DNA of 45,377 nt, taken from contig CAYLND010000011.1 in the NCBI GenBank assembly GCA_964384905.1, forward strand, positions 1 through 45,377, given 5' to 3'. A program made the translations under genes and the position numbers. This DNA is from Gp22-AA3 sp964384905 (GTDB lineage Bacteria > Acidobacteriota > Polarisedimenticolia > Gp22-AA2). Within the stretch, counting starts at the first letter, position 1. Each line of letters opens with the position of its first letter. Below, piece after piece: positions 15,465 to 25,300 of the stretch. A model generated the notes under the pieces. The model was not told the origin of the DNA. It saw only the letters and a list, made by a program, of their open reading frames with translations, and ran no database searches.

Positions 15465-16373
15465 TCAAGCCGCGCCCGAAAACATCCGGGACAAACCGTC
15501 GCGCATCGTCGGATACTTCGGCTTCCAACCCAGCTCCGTCTTGGCGCCCGCGTTCGAGAGAGGCATCCGCATCGATATCATGCGCGCCATGTACGGTGCG
15601 ATGAGTCGAATCAGCCATGCAGGCACGCGGAACGGCGCCGCTGACCCCGTGTATTCGGCGACAGCTTCCACGATTTGCGTCATGCTGACCGCTTGATCGT
15701 CGACGATATCGTAAACACTGCCGGCCGGAGCGTGGATGAGCGCGGCCACTGTCGCGCTCACTGCATCGTCGAGATGGATTACCGGCAGCAGTCCCCCGTC
15801 ACCGCGCACGACGGGTAGCCGGCGTTTACGCACCATTTCGACCATCTTGACGGTTGACGGTGTTTCGAGACCGTAGAACATTCCATAACGCACAACGACA
15901 CCTTCGATGGATCCACGCGCCGTCGCCTCCATCACCTGGCCTTCCATCGACCGAACCGCGGCTGCCGCTTCATCTTCCGATTCCGCCGGAGCCGACTCTC
16001 GAGGCGAGAGAAGAGCGAACGATCCGACGAGGAATCGCCGCACGCCGGCGTTGACAGAGGCTTCCAGCAGGTTGCGTGTCCCTTCGATCCTCAGGCGGTT
16101 CGTCGCTTCGACGTCTCTCGCGCTGCGTGGGCCTTGTTTGGGCAACGCCGTCAGTTGATGAACGACATGGGTCGGGCTCGCTCCTGCGACCGCCGCAACA
16201 AGTGACTGACGATCGAGTGCGTCCACAAGGGCGGGGACCGCACCGAGCGCACGCAACTCCGCCTGCTTGTCCGACGATCGCGTCATCGCCGTGACCTGGT
16301 GTCCTGACGTCATCAACGTGCGTACAAGCGGAACGCCGATCGTTCCAGAACCACCGGCTACGAACACCTTCAT
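15465..16373 (-). CDS. NAD(P)-dependent epimerase/reductase (extended SDR-like)
   Basis: This is a 302-aa Rossmann-fold protein. The nucleotide-binding motif GGSGTIG lies at residues 7-13 and the N-terminus begins MKVFVAGGSG. VVRYGMFYG and the downstream HLDDAVSAT segment are typical of atypical extended SDRs. The usual Tyr-x3-Lys catalytic motif is not obvious, so it may be an atypical member acting as a reductase or regulator. I start at ATG 16373 because the conserved fold begins there and the ATG overlaps the stop of the upstream membrane gene (ATGA), implying translational coupling. The substrate is unknown. Confidence 0.85.
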   Translation of the reverse strand: MKVFVAGGSGTIGVPLVRTLMTSGHQVTAMTRSSDKQAELRALGAVPALVDALDRQSLVAAVAGASPTHVVHQLTALPKQGPRSARDVEATNRLRIEGTRNLLEASVNAGVRRFLVGSFALLSPRESAPAESEDEAAAAVRSMEGQVMEATARGSIEGVVVRYGMFYGLETPSTVKMVEMVRKRRLPVVRGDGGLLPVIHLDDAVSATVAALIHAPAGSVYDIVDDQAVSMTQIVEAVAEYTGSAAPFRVPAWLIRLIAPYMARMISMRMPLSNAGAKTELGWKPKYPTMRDGLSRMFSGAA

Positions 16374-16780
16374 GATGACCGCACCTCGCGTAGTGACGAG
16401 ACGGCCAGACCGGCGCCCAGGGCCTCGGTCAGCCCGAGCAACACTGCTGTTGTCGTGAGGAGCGGACGCCACTGAACGTCCACGTGCGCAATGTGATCCG
16501 GACTCGTGAGCACAAAGTGATTGAGGACTCCGAACACGAAGGCGCCGGCCAAGGTCAGACCGATCAACCCGGCTCCGGCTCGCGGATAGGGCCAGGTGAT
16601 GCCAAGGCCGAGCAACGGCCCTGCAAGAACAACCAGGAAGACAAATGCGGTGCCTGTGGCCGAGAGCGGCACGTTCGCCTTGCTATGTGCCATTCCGTGG
16701 ATGATCGTGACCAGAAAATGCACCATCACCACGATCGCCAACCACGTCTGCGATGAGTGTCCGGTGCGGTTCATGGCCAC
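16370..16780 (-). CDS. Four-helix membrane protein, unknown
   Basis: This is a 136-aa protein (GTG start, or ATG at 16774) with four predicted membrane segments: WLAIVVMVHFLVTIIHGMAH, AFVFLVVLAGPLLGLGI, AGLIGLTLAGAFVFGVLNHF and LLTTTAVLLGLTEALGAGLAV. I do not recognise a named family. The stop overlaps the start of the epimerase gene by 4 nt, so the two proteins are made together and may act on the same substrate or pathway. No convincing Shine-Dalgarno sequence distinguishes the two starts. Confidence 0.65.
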   Translation of the reverse strand: MAMNRTGHSSQTWLAIVVMVHFLVTIIHGMAHSKANVPLSATGTAFVFLVVLAGPLLGLGITWPYPRAGAGLIGLTLAGAFVFGVLNHFVLTSPDHIAHVDVQWRPLLTTTAVLLGLTEALGAGLAVSSLREVRSS

Positions 16781-17009
16781 CTACGGCAAGGGCAACCAGG
16801 TCCTGAGGAAGCGGATCAACCGCGACGCTCGCCGACTCTACTCCGCGAGCGAGTCCACGATCAATGCCTTCCGCAACAAGATGCTGCGGGGGAACAGGGC
16901 GGCGGTCGGCGGCCCCCGCCGCGTCCTCGAACACCGACGTCTGCGGCAACGTCTTCCAGGATCGATCGGGGGGCAGGACGATCGACGTTGCCGGCTGGTT
17001 CGTTGGTGA
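16781..17009 (+). pseudogene. Decayed sequence ending in a recombinase tail
   Basis: The last 55 bp (about 16955-17009) align by eye with the recombinase 3' end at 6.45-6.51 kb. Both read ATCGATC, then GACGATC, then TGCCGGC-GGTTC, then TGATGG, and one plus frame gives TLPAGSLVMVPG beside ELPAGSLMMVPG. It therefore looks like the residue of a serine-recombinase gene that once abutted the tRNA 3' end. The upstream part encodes a basic peptide (VLRKRINRDARRLYSAS) that I cannot assign. Confidence 0.45.
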
Positions 17010-17181
17010 TGGTGCCGGGGCCGGGACTCGAACCCGGATGGCCCGAAGGCCTGGGATTTTAAGGCCGCGTGAGAGAGGCAGCGAACAAAGGACTTAGCCA
17101 ATTCGTTGCCTCTTCCCATGTCCGAGGAGTCCGAGGAGGGTCGTAGAGTCCGAGGATTATGGACACCCAGATGGACACCCG
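17010..17181 (-). repeat. tRNA-Leu 3'-half composite repeat, copy 3 (different tRNA allele)
   Basis: Same layout as the other copies, with the arm carrying GTCCGAGGA and ATGGACACCC repeats. Its tRNA part is distinct: the T stem reads CCGGG/CCCGG around ACTCGAA, and the variable arm is GGCCCGAAGGCC. Both are well paired, so it derives from a different tRNA-Leu(UAA) sequence and is not a decayed form of the local one. The CCA side abuts a decayed recombinase tail. Confidence 0.85.
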
Positions 17182-17214
17182 TTACAGCGCGACCACCGAG
17201 GCACCCCGCGGAGG

Positions 17215-19417
17215 TCAACGCGGTGGCGTCCTGCGCTTCAACATGCTCATGAGGCGGCCGAACTCGGGTTCGTCGCGGATGCAGTTCAGGTCGGGATCGA
17301 GCGATGCCAGTTCCCACTCACCGTAGCCGGCCTCGATAGCCTTCCTGAGCGCGATCAGAGCTTCCTCCTTCCGCCCCAGAACGCTGTACGTGCAGGCCGC
17401 GTTGTAGATCGTGTGGGAGTCGGTGATATTCATTGACAAGACGCGCCGCAGTCGCTGGGCGGCGTCTTCGGATCTGCCCAACGCGGCATAGGCGCCCGCC
17501 AGCAACATTCCGGCACGCGTGTCTTCGGGCACCAGCTCCAGCTGTCTTTCCAGGACCTCCGCATGGCGGCCATGAAGTGAGGCGGCCGCTTCCGTCCGCC
17601 CCAGGGCTTCCAGGGCGTTGCAGTAAGGTACATAGACGTTGTAGTCGTCTCCGGTAGCACGGATGGCCCGTTCTGCCAGCTCGGCCGCCTCCTGCCAGCG
17701 CTTCAAGGCGAACAGCGCCCGGCCCAACAGGTCCCAGGAGCTTTCGCAATCCGATCGGCGTGCAATCGCCATACGCGCATAGTCGGCCGCCTGTTCGAAG
17801 TCCTCCTGGGCATACGCGATCCGGGCACGGGCGACGAAAGCTTCCGGCAGCTTGGAATCCAGCTCGAAGGCTCGATTGAGAGAGGCGACGGCTCGCTCGA
17901 TCCAGCGGGGATCTCGACAGGTAGTACATCATCCCGCAGACGTTCGCGATGCCCGCGTGGGCCAGTGCGAAGTCCGGGTCGCAGCCCAAGGCCTTCTCGA
18001 ACATCTCGAGCGCAAGCTCCCGCTCTTGCCTGCGCGTGTAGTTCCGGCCGCGGAGGAAGTAGTCGTACGCGTGGAGATTCGTCGTGGGCTTTCGCGAGAT
18101 GGTGCGTTCCTCCTGGGGCGACAAGGAGATTCGCAACGCGTTGGCGATGCACCGTGCGATGTCTTCCTGCACGTCGAAAACATCCTTCATCTCTCTGTCA
18201 TAGCGTTCGGCCCAGACGGATCGACCCGTCGTGCTCTCGACCATTTGAGCCGTGACACGCAGCCTCTGGCCGGCCCGCCGGATGCTGCCGCAAAGGACGT
18301 GGGTGGCGGAAAGCTGACGGCCGACTTCAGGGCCAGTGACCGCTTTGTCGCGAAAGGCGACCACTGCCGCCCGCGGGAAGACCTGAAGGCGCTCGATCTT
18401 CGCCAACTCCGTGATGATGTCCTCAGTGATGCCGTCGCGAAAGTACTCTTCCTGCTCGGCCCCTCCCAGGTTCTCGAGGTAAAGCACCGCCACCGAGGTC
18501 GTCGCCTTCCCGGGGGAGGCCGGCGCACTCAATGCTAGAAGGTGTCGGAGATTGCTGAGCGCGCCGCGAAGCGCGGCCATGGTCGGGAACCTCGCGCTCC
18601 GATCCTTGGCCAGCGCGGTCCCGATGATCCTCCCGAGCTCCGAGGGAACGCGCGCGTCGACACGATCGGCGGGAACCGGCTCGCGGTTGAGGATGGCGTC
18701 GAACACCACCGCCGCCGTGTCCCCCACGAAAGGCGGCCGGCCGGTCGCCATCTCGTAGAGGACGACGCCGAGCGAGAAAACATCGGTGCGGGCGTCGACC
18801 ACCTCGCCTCGGGCCTGCTCGGGAGACATGTAAGCGATCGTGCCGACCGGCGCGCCTGATCGGGTCAGCCTGGAAGCCCCGGTGCGCGTTTCCACCTGGC
18901 TCATCGCGTCGGCGCCGGCCGTTGGCGCCGGACCTACCTGCGCGATGCCGAAGTCGAGGATCTTGGCCTGACCACGCTCCGTGACGATGACATTTCCCGG
19001 CTTGATGTCCCGGTGGATGATCCCCCTGGCATGGGCGGCTTCCACCGCGTCGGCCATCTGGACCCCGAGCTCGAGCAGCTCGGCCGTTGCCAGCGGTCCT
19101 CCGTCGAGGACGCGGTTCAGCGTCCGGCCGTCGAGATATTCCATGACGATGAAGTGCCGGTTCTCGATCTCCCCGACGTCGTGAATTGTGCAGATGTTGG
19201 GGTGGTTGAGCACGGACGCCGCCCGAGCCTCGCGCTGGAAGCGCTCGACCACACGGCTGTCACGCGACGTCTCGTCGGGCAGAAACTTCAGCGCGACTTC
19301 ACGGCTGAGCCTGGTGTCCACGGCCCGGTACACAACACCCATACCGCCACCGCCGACTCTCTCCAGGATTCGGTAATGAGAGACCGTCTTCCCGATAAGC
19401 GCATCGGTTGTCGGCAT
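17215..19417 (-). CDS. Ser/Thr protein kinase with TolB-like and TPR domains, frameshifted
   Basis: The kinase domain (about 10-280) has ERVGGGGMGVVY, VALKFLP, HRDIKPGN, DFG and YMSPEQARGE. A TolB-like segment follows (about 305-430: AVLYLENLGG, FRDGITEDIITELAK, GRSVWAERYDREMKD), then TPRs. The frame breaks near 17917, after MMYYLSR. Adding 2 nt there (GAGATCC to GAGAGATCC) restores a continuous TPR region to the stop at 17215, for a total of about 734 aa. As it stands, the first frame runs on out of frame to 17318 and the TPR half is a separate frame. This is either a recent pseudogene or an assembly error in a GA repeat. No membrane segment is evident. Copy R1 of a short repeat lies 61-143 bp upstream of the start. 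Confidence 0.85.
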
Positions 19418-19477
19418 TTACCGACATCCTATGCCGCGAGACGCGGGCAGGTCAACGAAGCTGATCGGGGGGACGCC

Positions 19478-19560
19478 TGGTGCCGGGGGCCCGAGACGCA
19501 CTATTAAAGAAGATGCTGTCCAGAAATGTGGACGGGTTCGGGTTGCCGGAGGAGGCGTGG
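19478..19560 (-). repeat. Short dispersed repeat R, copy R1
   Basis: This 83-bp unit recurs at 26018-26100 with 4 differences. It begins TGGTGCCGGGGGC, which resembles a tRNA acceptor end, and contains a hairpin GTCCA-GAAATG-TGGAC. The minus strand of both copies encodes the same peptide segment (NPNPSTFLDSIFFNSASRA, with one change). It lies just upstream of a minus-strand kinase gene, as does the other copy. Confidence 0.75.
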
Positions 19561-19624
19561 AGGGAGGCGGCGTAGCCTACCATTCTCCTCCTCGCGACGT
19601 CGGGATCGTTGGCGAAACGAGCCG

Positions 19625-20314
19625 TCAGGATTTGCCTGATTCGATCCCACCGACTGGTTGACTCCGAAAGCCCTTCGTCATCAGCCACACCGCCAGAATC
19701 AACTGACTCAACCCCAGTGGTGCGAGCATCGGGAATACAACGTCATGGCCAAAGAGTGGCATCGCGACCCCGGCGACCTGCAGCATGGCAGCGATCAGAC
19801 CAAAACCAGCGAGTGCACGCGGAATCAGCGACATCCGGTATAGCACGGCGTAGAGCACGAAGATCGTGACTCCGTCGAAGATCCGGCCCATGAAGTGCGG
19901 CCAGTTTCTCGCGGAGGCCACGGCGACTCGGACCATCTCGAGCGGTTCGCCATCGGCGGCATTCGCCTTAGCATATGCCTCGCTCAGAGAGACCATGGAC
20001 ATCACGGCGGCGTTCTCGACCACAGCCACCGCGAGGACTACCACGGCCAGCGCGATAAACCAGAGCGCCATCGCTCGGACGCGTTGGAAGAAGACGGGGA
20101 ACGCCGTGATCGCAATGCCGACCCACAACGCCTCTATAATCAGCCCGAGGACTGCAGCCAGACCTATTTGTCGCGAGTGGGAAGCGGCATTCACAAGAAA
20201 CCCTGGCGCACCGAAGAGCGGGGCCTCCAAGACGAAGTTCACCAATATACCGCCGACCATCTGGATGATGATCATGATGCCGATGAGGCGACCAGCACGG
20301 ACTTCAGCATCCAT
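19625..20314 (-). CDS. DUF4386-like multi-pass membrane protein
   Basis: This is a 229-aa protein with about six or seven membrane helices. The opening (AGRLIGIMIIIQMVGGILVN) and the central LSEAYAKANA / FDGVTIFVLYAVLYRMSLIPR pattern are what I associate with DUF4386 proteins, which have no established function. The start at 20314 is set by AGGAGGGACC directly before the ATG; longer in-frame sequence runs into the tRNA-Leu fragment and is not coding. It stands alone between attachment scars 3 and 4, downstream of a decayed recombinase tail on the opposite strand. Confidence 0.7.
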   Translation of the reverse strand: MDAEVRAGRLIGIMIIIQMVGGILVNFVLEAPLFGAPGFLVNAASHSRQIGLAAVLGLIIEALWVGIAITAFPVFFQRVRAMALWFIALAVVVLAVAVVENAAVMSMVSLSEAYAKANAADGEPLEMVRVAVASARNWPHFMGRIFDGVTIFVLYAVLYRMSLIPRALAGFGLIAAMLQVAGVAMPLFGHDVVFPMLAPLGLSQLILAVWLMTKGFRSQPVGGIESGKS

Positions 20315-20326
20315 AGGTCCCTCCTG

Positions 20327-20388
20327 AAAGCGACGACGAATTCTCGCGGTGCCGCCAGACGCCAACGAGCTGCCGGCAGGCTCTTGAA
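20327..20388 (+). pseudogene. Serine-recombinase C-terminal tail remnant
   Basis: The plus strand reads RRILAVPPDANELPAGS followed by TGA, and then the tRNA fragment begins. The DNA ending GAGCTGCCGGCAGG-TCTT-AATGATGG matches the junction at 6488-6513 almost base for base. It shows where a recombinase normally stops relative to the tRNA 3' end. Nothing of the upstream gene remains. Confidence 0.55.
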
Positions 20389-20391
20389 TGA

Positions 20392-20499
20392 TGGTGCCGG
20401 GGGTGGAAGTCGAACCCACATGGCCCAGAGGGCCAAGGGATTTTAAGGCCACGGGGGGGAGGGCGGCAAATAAAGGACTTAGCAATTCGTTGCCCTCTT
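20392..20499 (-). repeat. tRNA-Leu 3'-half composite repeat, copy 4 (truncated arm)
   Basis: The tRNA part (20392-20448) matches the local tRNA-Leu 3' half with one change in the T loop region. The arm is cut after the AGCAATTCGTTGCCCTC hairpin and lacks the GTCCGAGGA and ATGGACACCC repeats. A fragment of an unrelated exported-protein gene follows immediately. Confidence 0.8.
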
Positions 20500-20688
20500 T
20501 GCGACAACTGCCCGGAGGTCGCCAACCCATCGCAGGGCGACCTTGACGCTGATGGTCTCGGGGATGTCTGCGATCCCTACCCGAATGACGCCAACAACCT
20601 GGGAGCCTGCCTGAACAAGCTCGAAACGTGTTTGGATGACCTCGCCGGTTGCAACCGTGAACTTTTCTCGGCGAACGCTTCGCTCTAG
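20500..20688 (+). pseudogene. 3' fragment of a thrombospondin type-3 repeat protein
   Basis: From 20500 the plus strand encodes CDNCPEVANPSQGDLDADG, then GDVCDPYPNDANN, then CLNKLETCLDDLAGC, ending at TAG 20686-20688. This is a calcium-binding thrombospondin type-3 repeat followed by a short Cys-containing tail, as found near the C-terminus of large exported surface proteins. There is no start codon and no upstream homology, because the attachment-scar arm begins directly before it. I read it as the end of a gene whose body was lost when the scar arm was truncated. Confidence 0.6.
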
Positions 20689-20804
20689 GTATTCGTCCCG
20701 CAGATTGGAATATTGCTTGACTATCACAGGTTACCTACCTTCCTATGGCAGCGCTCCCCGTCACTCCGCAAATAACAATGCCTGATATGAAGCTGGCGAC
20801 GGTG

Positions 20805-21920
20805 TTAGGGGGTCGCGATAAAACCATGTCGTCCGCTGGCATCTTCGTAGTTCCCCACGACTTGACCACGATCATTGATCCCATACGCACTGGTACTGGT
20901 GGCGCCTTGGAACGGGACGTCGATGGTGGTGAATTCGCCCTTGTCATAGAGGAAACCATGTCGGCCGCTGCCATCGTGATAGTCCCCGACGATTTGGCCG
21001 CGATCATTGATTCCGTAAGGAGTCGTGCCCGTGGCGCCCGAGACGTCGATCGTGCTGAACTCACCCCTTTCATAGAGAAAGCCGTGCGACGGACCAGCGT
21101 AGTTGTAGTAGATCCCCACGACTTGGCCGCGATTGTTGATTCCGCTGGCATACATCGTTCTAGCGTCAGGGACTTCAATCGGATTGATGACGCCCCTATC
21201 GTCGACAAAACCAGTGTAGGCACCAGCGCCGTAGATCCCTACGATTTGACCGCGGTCGTTGATTCCTAAAGCACCCGTTTTTCCAAACGCGCCCTGGACG
21301 TCGATCGTGCTGAACTGGTCCCCGTCATCAAGAAAGCCGTGGTATGTCGGTGGCGCCGGAAGCCTGTCGCCATCATAGTAGTACCCTACAACTTGACCTC
21401 GGTTGTTGATCCCGAAAACACGGGTGCTATAAGCACCAGGGAAGGGCACGTCAATCGTGCGAAGCGTATTCCCATCATAGAGAAACCCATGGTTCACACC
21501 GTAATCACCATAGTACCCGACAACCTGGCCCCAATTGTTGATCCCGATAGCAAAAAACGTGGCGCCTGCGAAGGGGACATCGAACGTAGTGAACCTATAC
21601 GCGATTGTCTGCGCTGGGGGGCTCTGACCGCCGGCGCTGGCGTCCGTGGCCACGCTTGACGCTTCGTCGGGAAGTGACTCTGGGTCGGTCGCCTTCGGCT
21701 GTCGGTTGTACTCGAACGCGAAAGTGACGGCATCGGTCGTCAGCGTCGCACCCGAATCCGGCGATGGACTCATGAAGCCGATCGATGGTCTGTTTGAGTT
21801 GGCTGCTGCCGCCGACGCCAGGGTGGCAGCGAAGCCGACGAGCACGATTGACGCAAGCGCAGCCAGCACAGACCTCTTCATGGAAGCGATAGGACTGCGA
21901 ACTCCGCTCGGCATCATCAT
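20805..21920 (-). CDS. Exported HAF-repeat (propeller-like) protein
   Basis: This is a 371-aa protein with a signal peptide (KRSVLAALASIVLVGFAATLASA). The mature protein contains at least six repeats of the form GINxxGQVVGxYxD followed by HGFLYDxGxxxTIDVPFxGA, the HAF-repeat pattern of exported propeller-like proteins. The repeats make up residues about 130-371. The start at 21920 has GGAGGAGCC directly upstream; the ATG at residue 14 is an alternative. The function is unknown; such proteins are probably surface-exposed or secreted. It stands alone between attachment scars 4 and 5. Confidence 0.8.
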   Translation of the reverse strand: MMMPSGVRSPIASMKRSVLAALASIVLVGFAATLASAAAANSNRPSIGFMSPSPDSGATLTTDAVTFAFEYNRQPKATDPESLPDEASSVATDASAGGQSPPAQTIAYRFTTFDVPFAGATFFAIGINNWGQVVGYYGDYGVNHGFLYDGNTLRTIDVPFPGAYSTRVFGINNRGQVVGYYYDGDRLPAPPTYHGFLDDGDQFSTIDVQGAFGKTGALGINDRGQIVGIYGAGAYTGFVDDRGVINPIEVPDARTMYASGINNRGQVVGIYYNYAGPSHGFLYERGEFSTIDVSGATGTTPYGINDRGQIVGDYHDGSGRHGFLYDKGEFTTIDVPFQGATSTSAYGINDRGQVVGNYEDASGRHGFIATP

Positions 21921-22090
21921 GGCTCCTCCTTTGGGTGCTTCGGGTGCCGACAGCCCCTTCGCCCCTGTTGGACGGCCCCGGCGGCCTGCCCGGCGAGACC
22001 CGGGAGAGTGCATCAGCGCCTGAGGGCCTATCTCCTACTCTCAGTCACGGATCTCAGGGCTGAACTGGCCCATGGATCTTTTGGAATCGC

Positions 22091-22262
22091 GGTGCCGGGG
22101 GTGGGAGTCGAACCCAGATGGCCCAGAGGGCCAAGGGATTTTAAGGTCACGGGAGGAGAGCGGCAAACAAAGGACTTAGCAATTCGTTGCCCTCTTTCCG
22201 TGTCCGAGGAGTCCGAGGAGGGTCGTGGAGTCCGAGGATTATGGACACCCAGACGGACACCT
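22091..22262 (-). repeat. tRNA-Leu 3'-half composite repeat, copy 5
   Basis: The tRNA-Leu 3' half (22091-22146) is fused to the full arm with its GTCCGAGGA and ATGGACACCC/ACGGACACC repeats. The discriminator-CCA side reads GCGGTGCC instead of TGGTGCC, and no recombinase tail flanks it. This is the last full copy before a 20-kb stretch leading to the intact tRNA gene. Confidence 0.85.
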
Positions 22263-22312
22263 GATCCTGCGAGCCCAACGGAACCGGATCCCTTCCCTCA
22301 CGCGTGCGGCGA

Positions 22313-25300
22313 TCAGACCTGTTTGAGTTGCAGCTCGAGGGCGCGGACCTGCTGGCTTCCCAGGATCGACCGACCGAGAGCCTCGGGGGAGCGCTCGGCG
22401 AGGAAGTTCAGGAGCTGGAGGGCAGTTCGGAAGCTGGTGCGGGCCTGGTCCTCGCGTCGGGTCACGGCATAGAGATCGCCCATCGTGGCGTAGATGCGCC
22501 AGGCGGCCAGAGGAGCCTGAAGATCGCGCGTCTGTTCGGCAGCGGCGTTGAGATGGGTCTCCGCCTCTGCCACACGATCCTCCTTGAGCGCGATGCGTCC
22601 CAGCTGCCGGAGCGATAGGGCCAGGTGCTTGCGCGCGCCCGACCCCTGAGCGAGCCGGCGGCACGACTCGGCGTGGGCGCGGGCCTGCGCCAGGTCGCCC
22701 TGACGCAGGAACAACTCCGACCACCCCATTTCCAGGCGCATGCGGTACCGCCATTTGAACCAGTCGTCCTGCTTGAAGACCTCCTCGGTCTGCAGGAACG
22801 CCTCCCGCGCCCCGGCGTAATCCTCGAGCTCGGTCCGGGCCAGACCGACGTTGATGATGGAGTTCGCCTCTCCCTCGAGAAAACCCGTCTGCCGCGCCAC
22901 GACGGCCGCCTCCTTGTTCATGTCGAGCGACGCGGGAAAATCGAGCGCCTCGTGGCGCACCCAGGCGACGCAGTTCGGATAGCGTCCGAGCCAGAAAAGA
23001 TCGTTGTTCTTCTCGGACAGCTGCCGGCCGTGTTCCAGCGTCCGGATGGCCTCGGCCAAGTTCCCGTGATTTGCCTGCGAGAGCCCGGCGTGGAAATAGG
23101 TGACCATCATACTGAACGCATCGTGGTTCGCGAGCGCCAGCGCTTCGATCTGCCTGAACCCAGCGAGAACCCGCTCGTAGTCGCTGCGGTAGAACCAGAG
23201 CATGGAGCGCCATGCGAGGGTCCGCGACGTGACCGCCCCGAGGCCGGCGGCCCGCGCCTCCTTCTCGGCCTGGTTCAGGTGGGAGTCCGCCTCACTCAGG
23301 CGACCGTAGCAGGACCGCTGCATGGCCAAGAGTAGATGCGCCTGCGCCGCCGCGCCGGAAAGCTGGTGCTCTCCGGCTATCTGCAGGACGCGCTCGACGT
23401 GGCTCTCCAGCTTCTCGTTCTGCTTGGCCCAGAAGGAGGCTTCCGAGAGGAGACAAAGCGCCTCGGCCTGCGCCCCGTGGTTCGCAAGCCGCTCGGCGCT
23501 GGCCAGCATCTCCTGATAGTCCAATGCCGCGTCCTCGAACCGGCTCATGACGAACCGCACTTGCCCGCGCGCCTTGAGGATCGGGATCCGCTCCTGATCC
23601 CGCCTCTCGGGCGGCAGCCGATCGGCGAGCTCCAGGGCCCGCGAGCAGTAGGCCTCGGCCTGGACGTGCGCAAACTTCGACACCGCGTTCTCGGCCGCCC
23701 TCAGGTAATAGGGAAACGCCCGGTCCTGCTGCCGGGCCCGATCGAAATGCAGCGCCAGCTCGGCGGCGGCGTGCGCGCGGGCCCCGTGGTGCCGCTCGAG
23801 CGTATCTCCGACACGCGCGTGCAGCAGGACCTTGCGCTTGCCGGTCAACGCCTGATACAGCGTGTCCTGATAGAGCACGTGCACGAATTTGTGCCGCACC
23901 GTCAGAGCGCCGTCCGGGAACTCCATCTCCCCCACCGGCATCACCAGACGATGCACCCGGTGCAGGATCTCGAGCTGCTCCTCGAGCCTGAGCTCATCAA
24001 GACCGGACACCTCCGAGAGCGTCAGCGAGTCGAACGTCTCGCCCTGCACGGCGGCCGCCGTCAGCCACTGCCGCTGTTCCTCCGACAGGGTCTCGATCGT
24101 TCTCTCGATCATGCTGCGGACGCTGGCGGGTACCTCCCCCTCGAGAGCGTCGATGGGGCGCACAAGCTGCCACTGGGTTCCCTCGACGATCGCCCGCCGC
24201 TCGACCAGATAGTGCAGAAGATCCACCATGAAAAGCGGGCTTCCTTCGGTCTTCTTGTAGACCCATTCGCCGAACGCCGCCGGGAAGCGATGGCCGGGGA
24301 ATTCCAGGTCGATGTATGTCCCCACGTCCTTCCCGCTGAGGCACTCCAGGGCGATCTCGAGCGCCACGCCACGACCTTGCATCTCGAGCAGAATCGGTCT
24401 CAGAGGGTGCGCGCCTGCGAGAAGCTCCGACGGCCGGTACGTGCCAAGGACCAGAAGCCGCATCGAGTCGATCCGCTTCGCGAGATAGGCGATGAGCTCG
24501 GTGGTGGCGAGATCGGACCAGTGCAGATCCTCGAGGGCGATGCACAGTGAGTAGGTGCGGCCGATCTCCTCGCACGCATCGACCAGCTCGCGCCGCATTC
24601 TCTCCTGGCTGCCGCCCGCCAGCTCGCGCCTGAACTGCTCGAAGGACGAGTCAGTGGACGACGCCGGGAAGAGCTGCATGAACCAAGTGGGCGCCTTGCT
24701 CTTGATGATGGCGCGCACCAGGGCGCCGTGCGTCAAGCCCGACAGCTCCGCGAACGCCTCGAGAAAAGGCAGGTATGGCTCGCCGCTTCCAAGACGTTCC
24801 GAGCAACGGCCCGTTGCGACCAAGGTGCCGGGCTCCGCTTCCAGACTGTGCAGGAAGCTGCGCACGATGGTTGTCTTACCCGCCCCCGGCTCGGCGGAGA
24901 GCATCACGAAGCCCCCACCCCGGGTCGTGGCGTTGATCCACCGCTGGCTCAGTGTCGCGAGCTCGTAGGACCGTCCCACGACGTGCGCGGTGCGTTGGGC
25001 CGTCTCGGCCCGGATCCGTCGCGTCACGTCGAAGGATGGTCCGCCACCTTCCAGAAGGGTGGCCACGTCGGAGGCCGTGACGACTCGGGCGGAACGATCC
25101 TTGGCCAGCAGCTGTAGGAGCAGTTCGTTCCAGCCAGCCGGCAGTTCCGCGAGCGTGAGAGGCGGCGCCGGATCGGCATTTAGGATCCGTTGCATGGTGG
25201 CGAACGGCGCCTCGGCCAGGAACGGATGGCTGCCGGTCGCCATCTCGTAGAGGATGATCCCCAGAGCGAAAAGGTCGGACGCGGCCGTGGCGGGCTCGCC

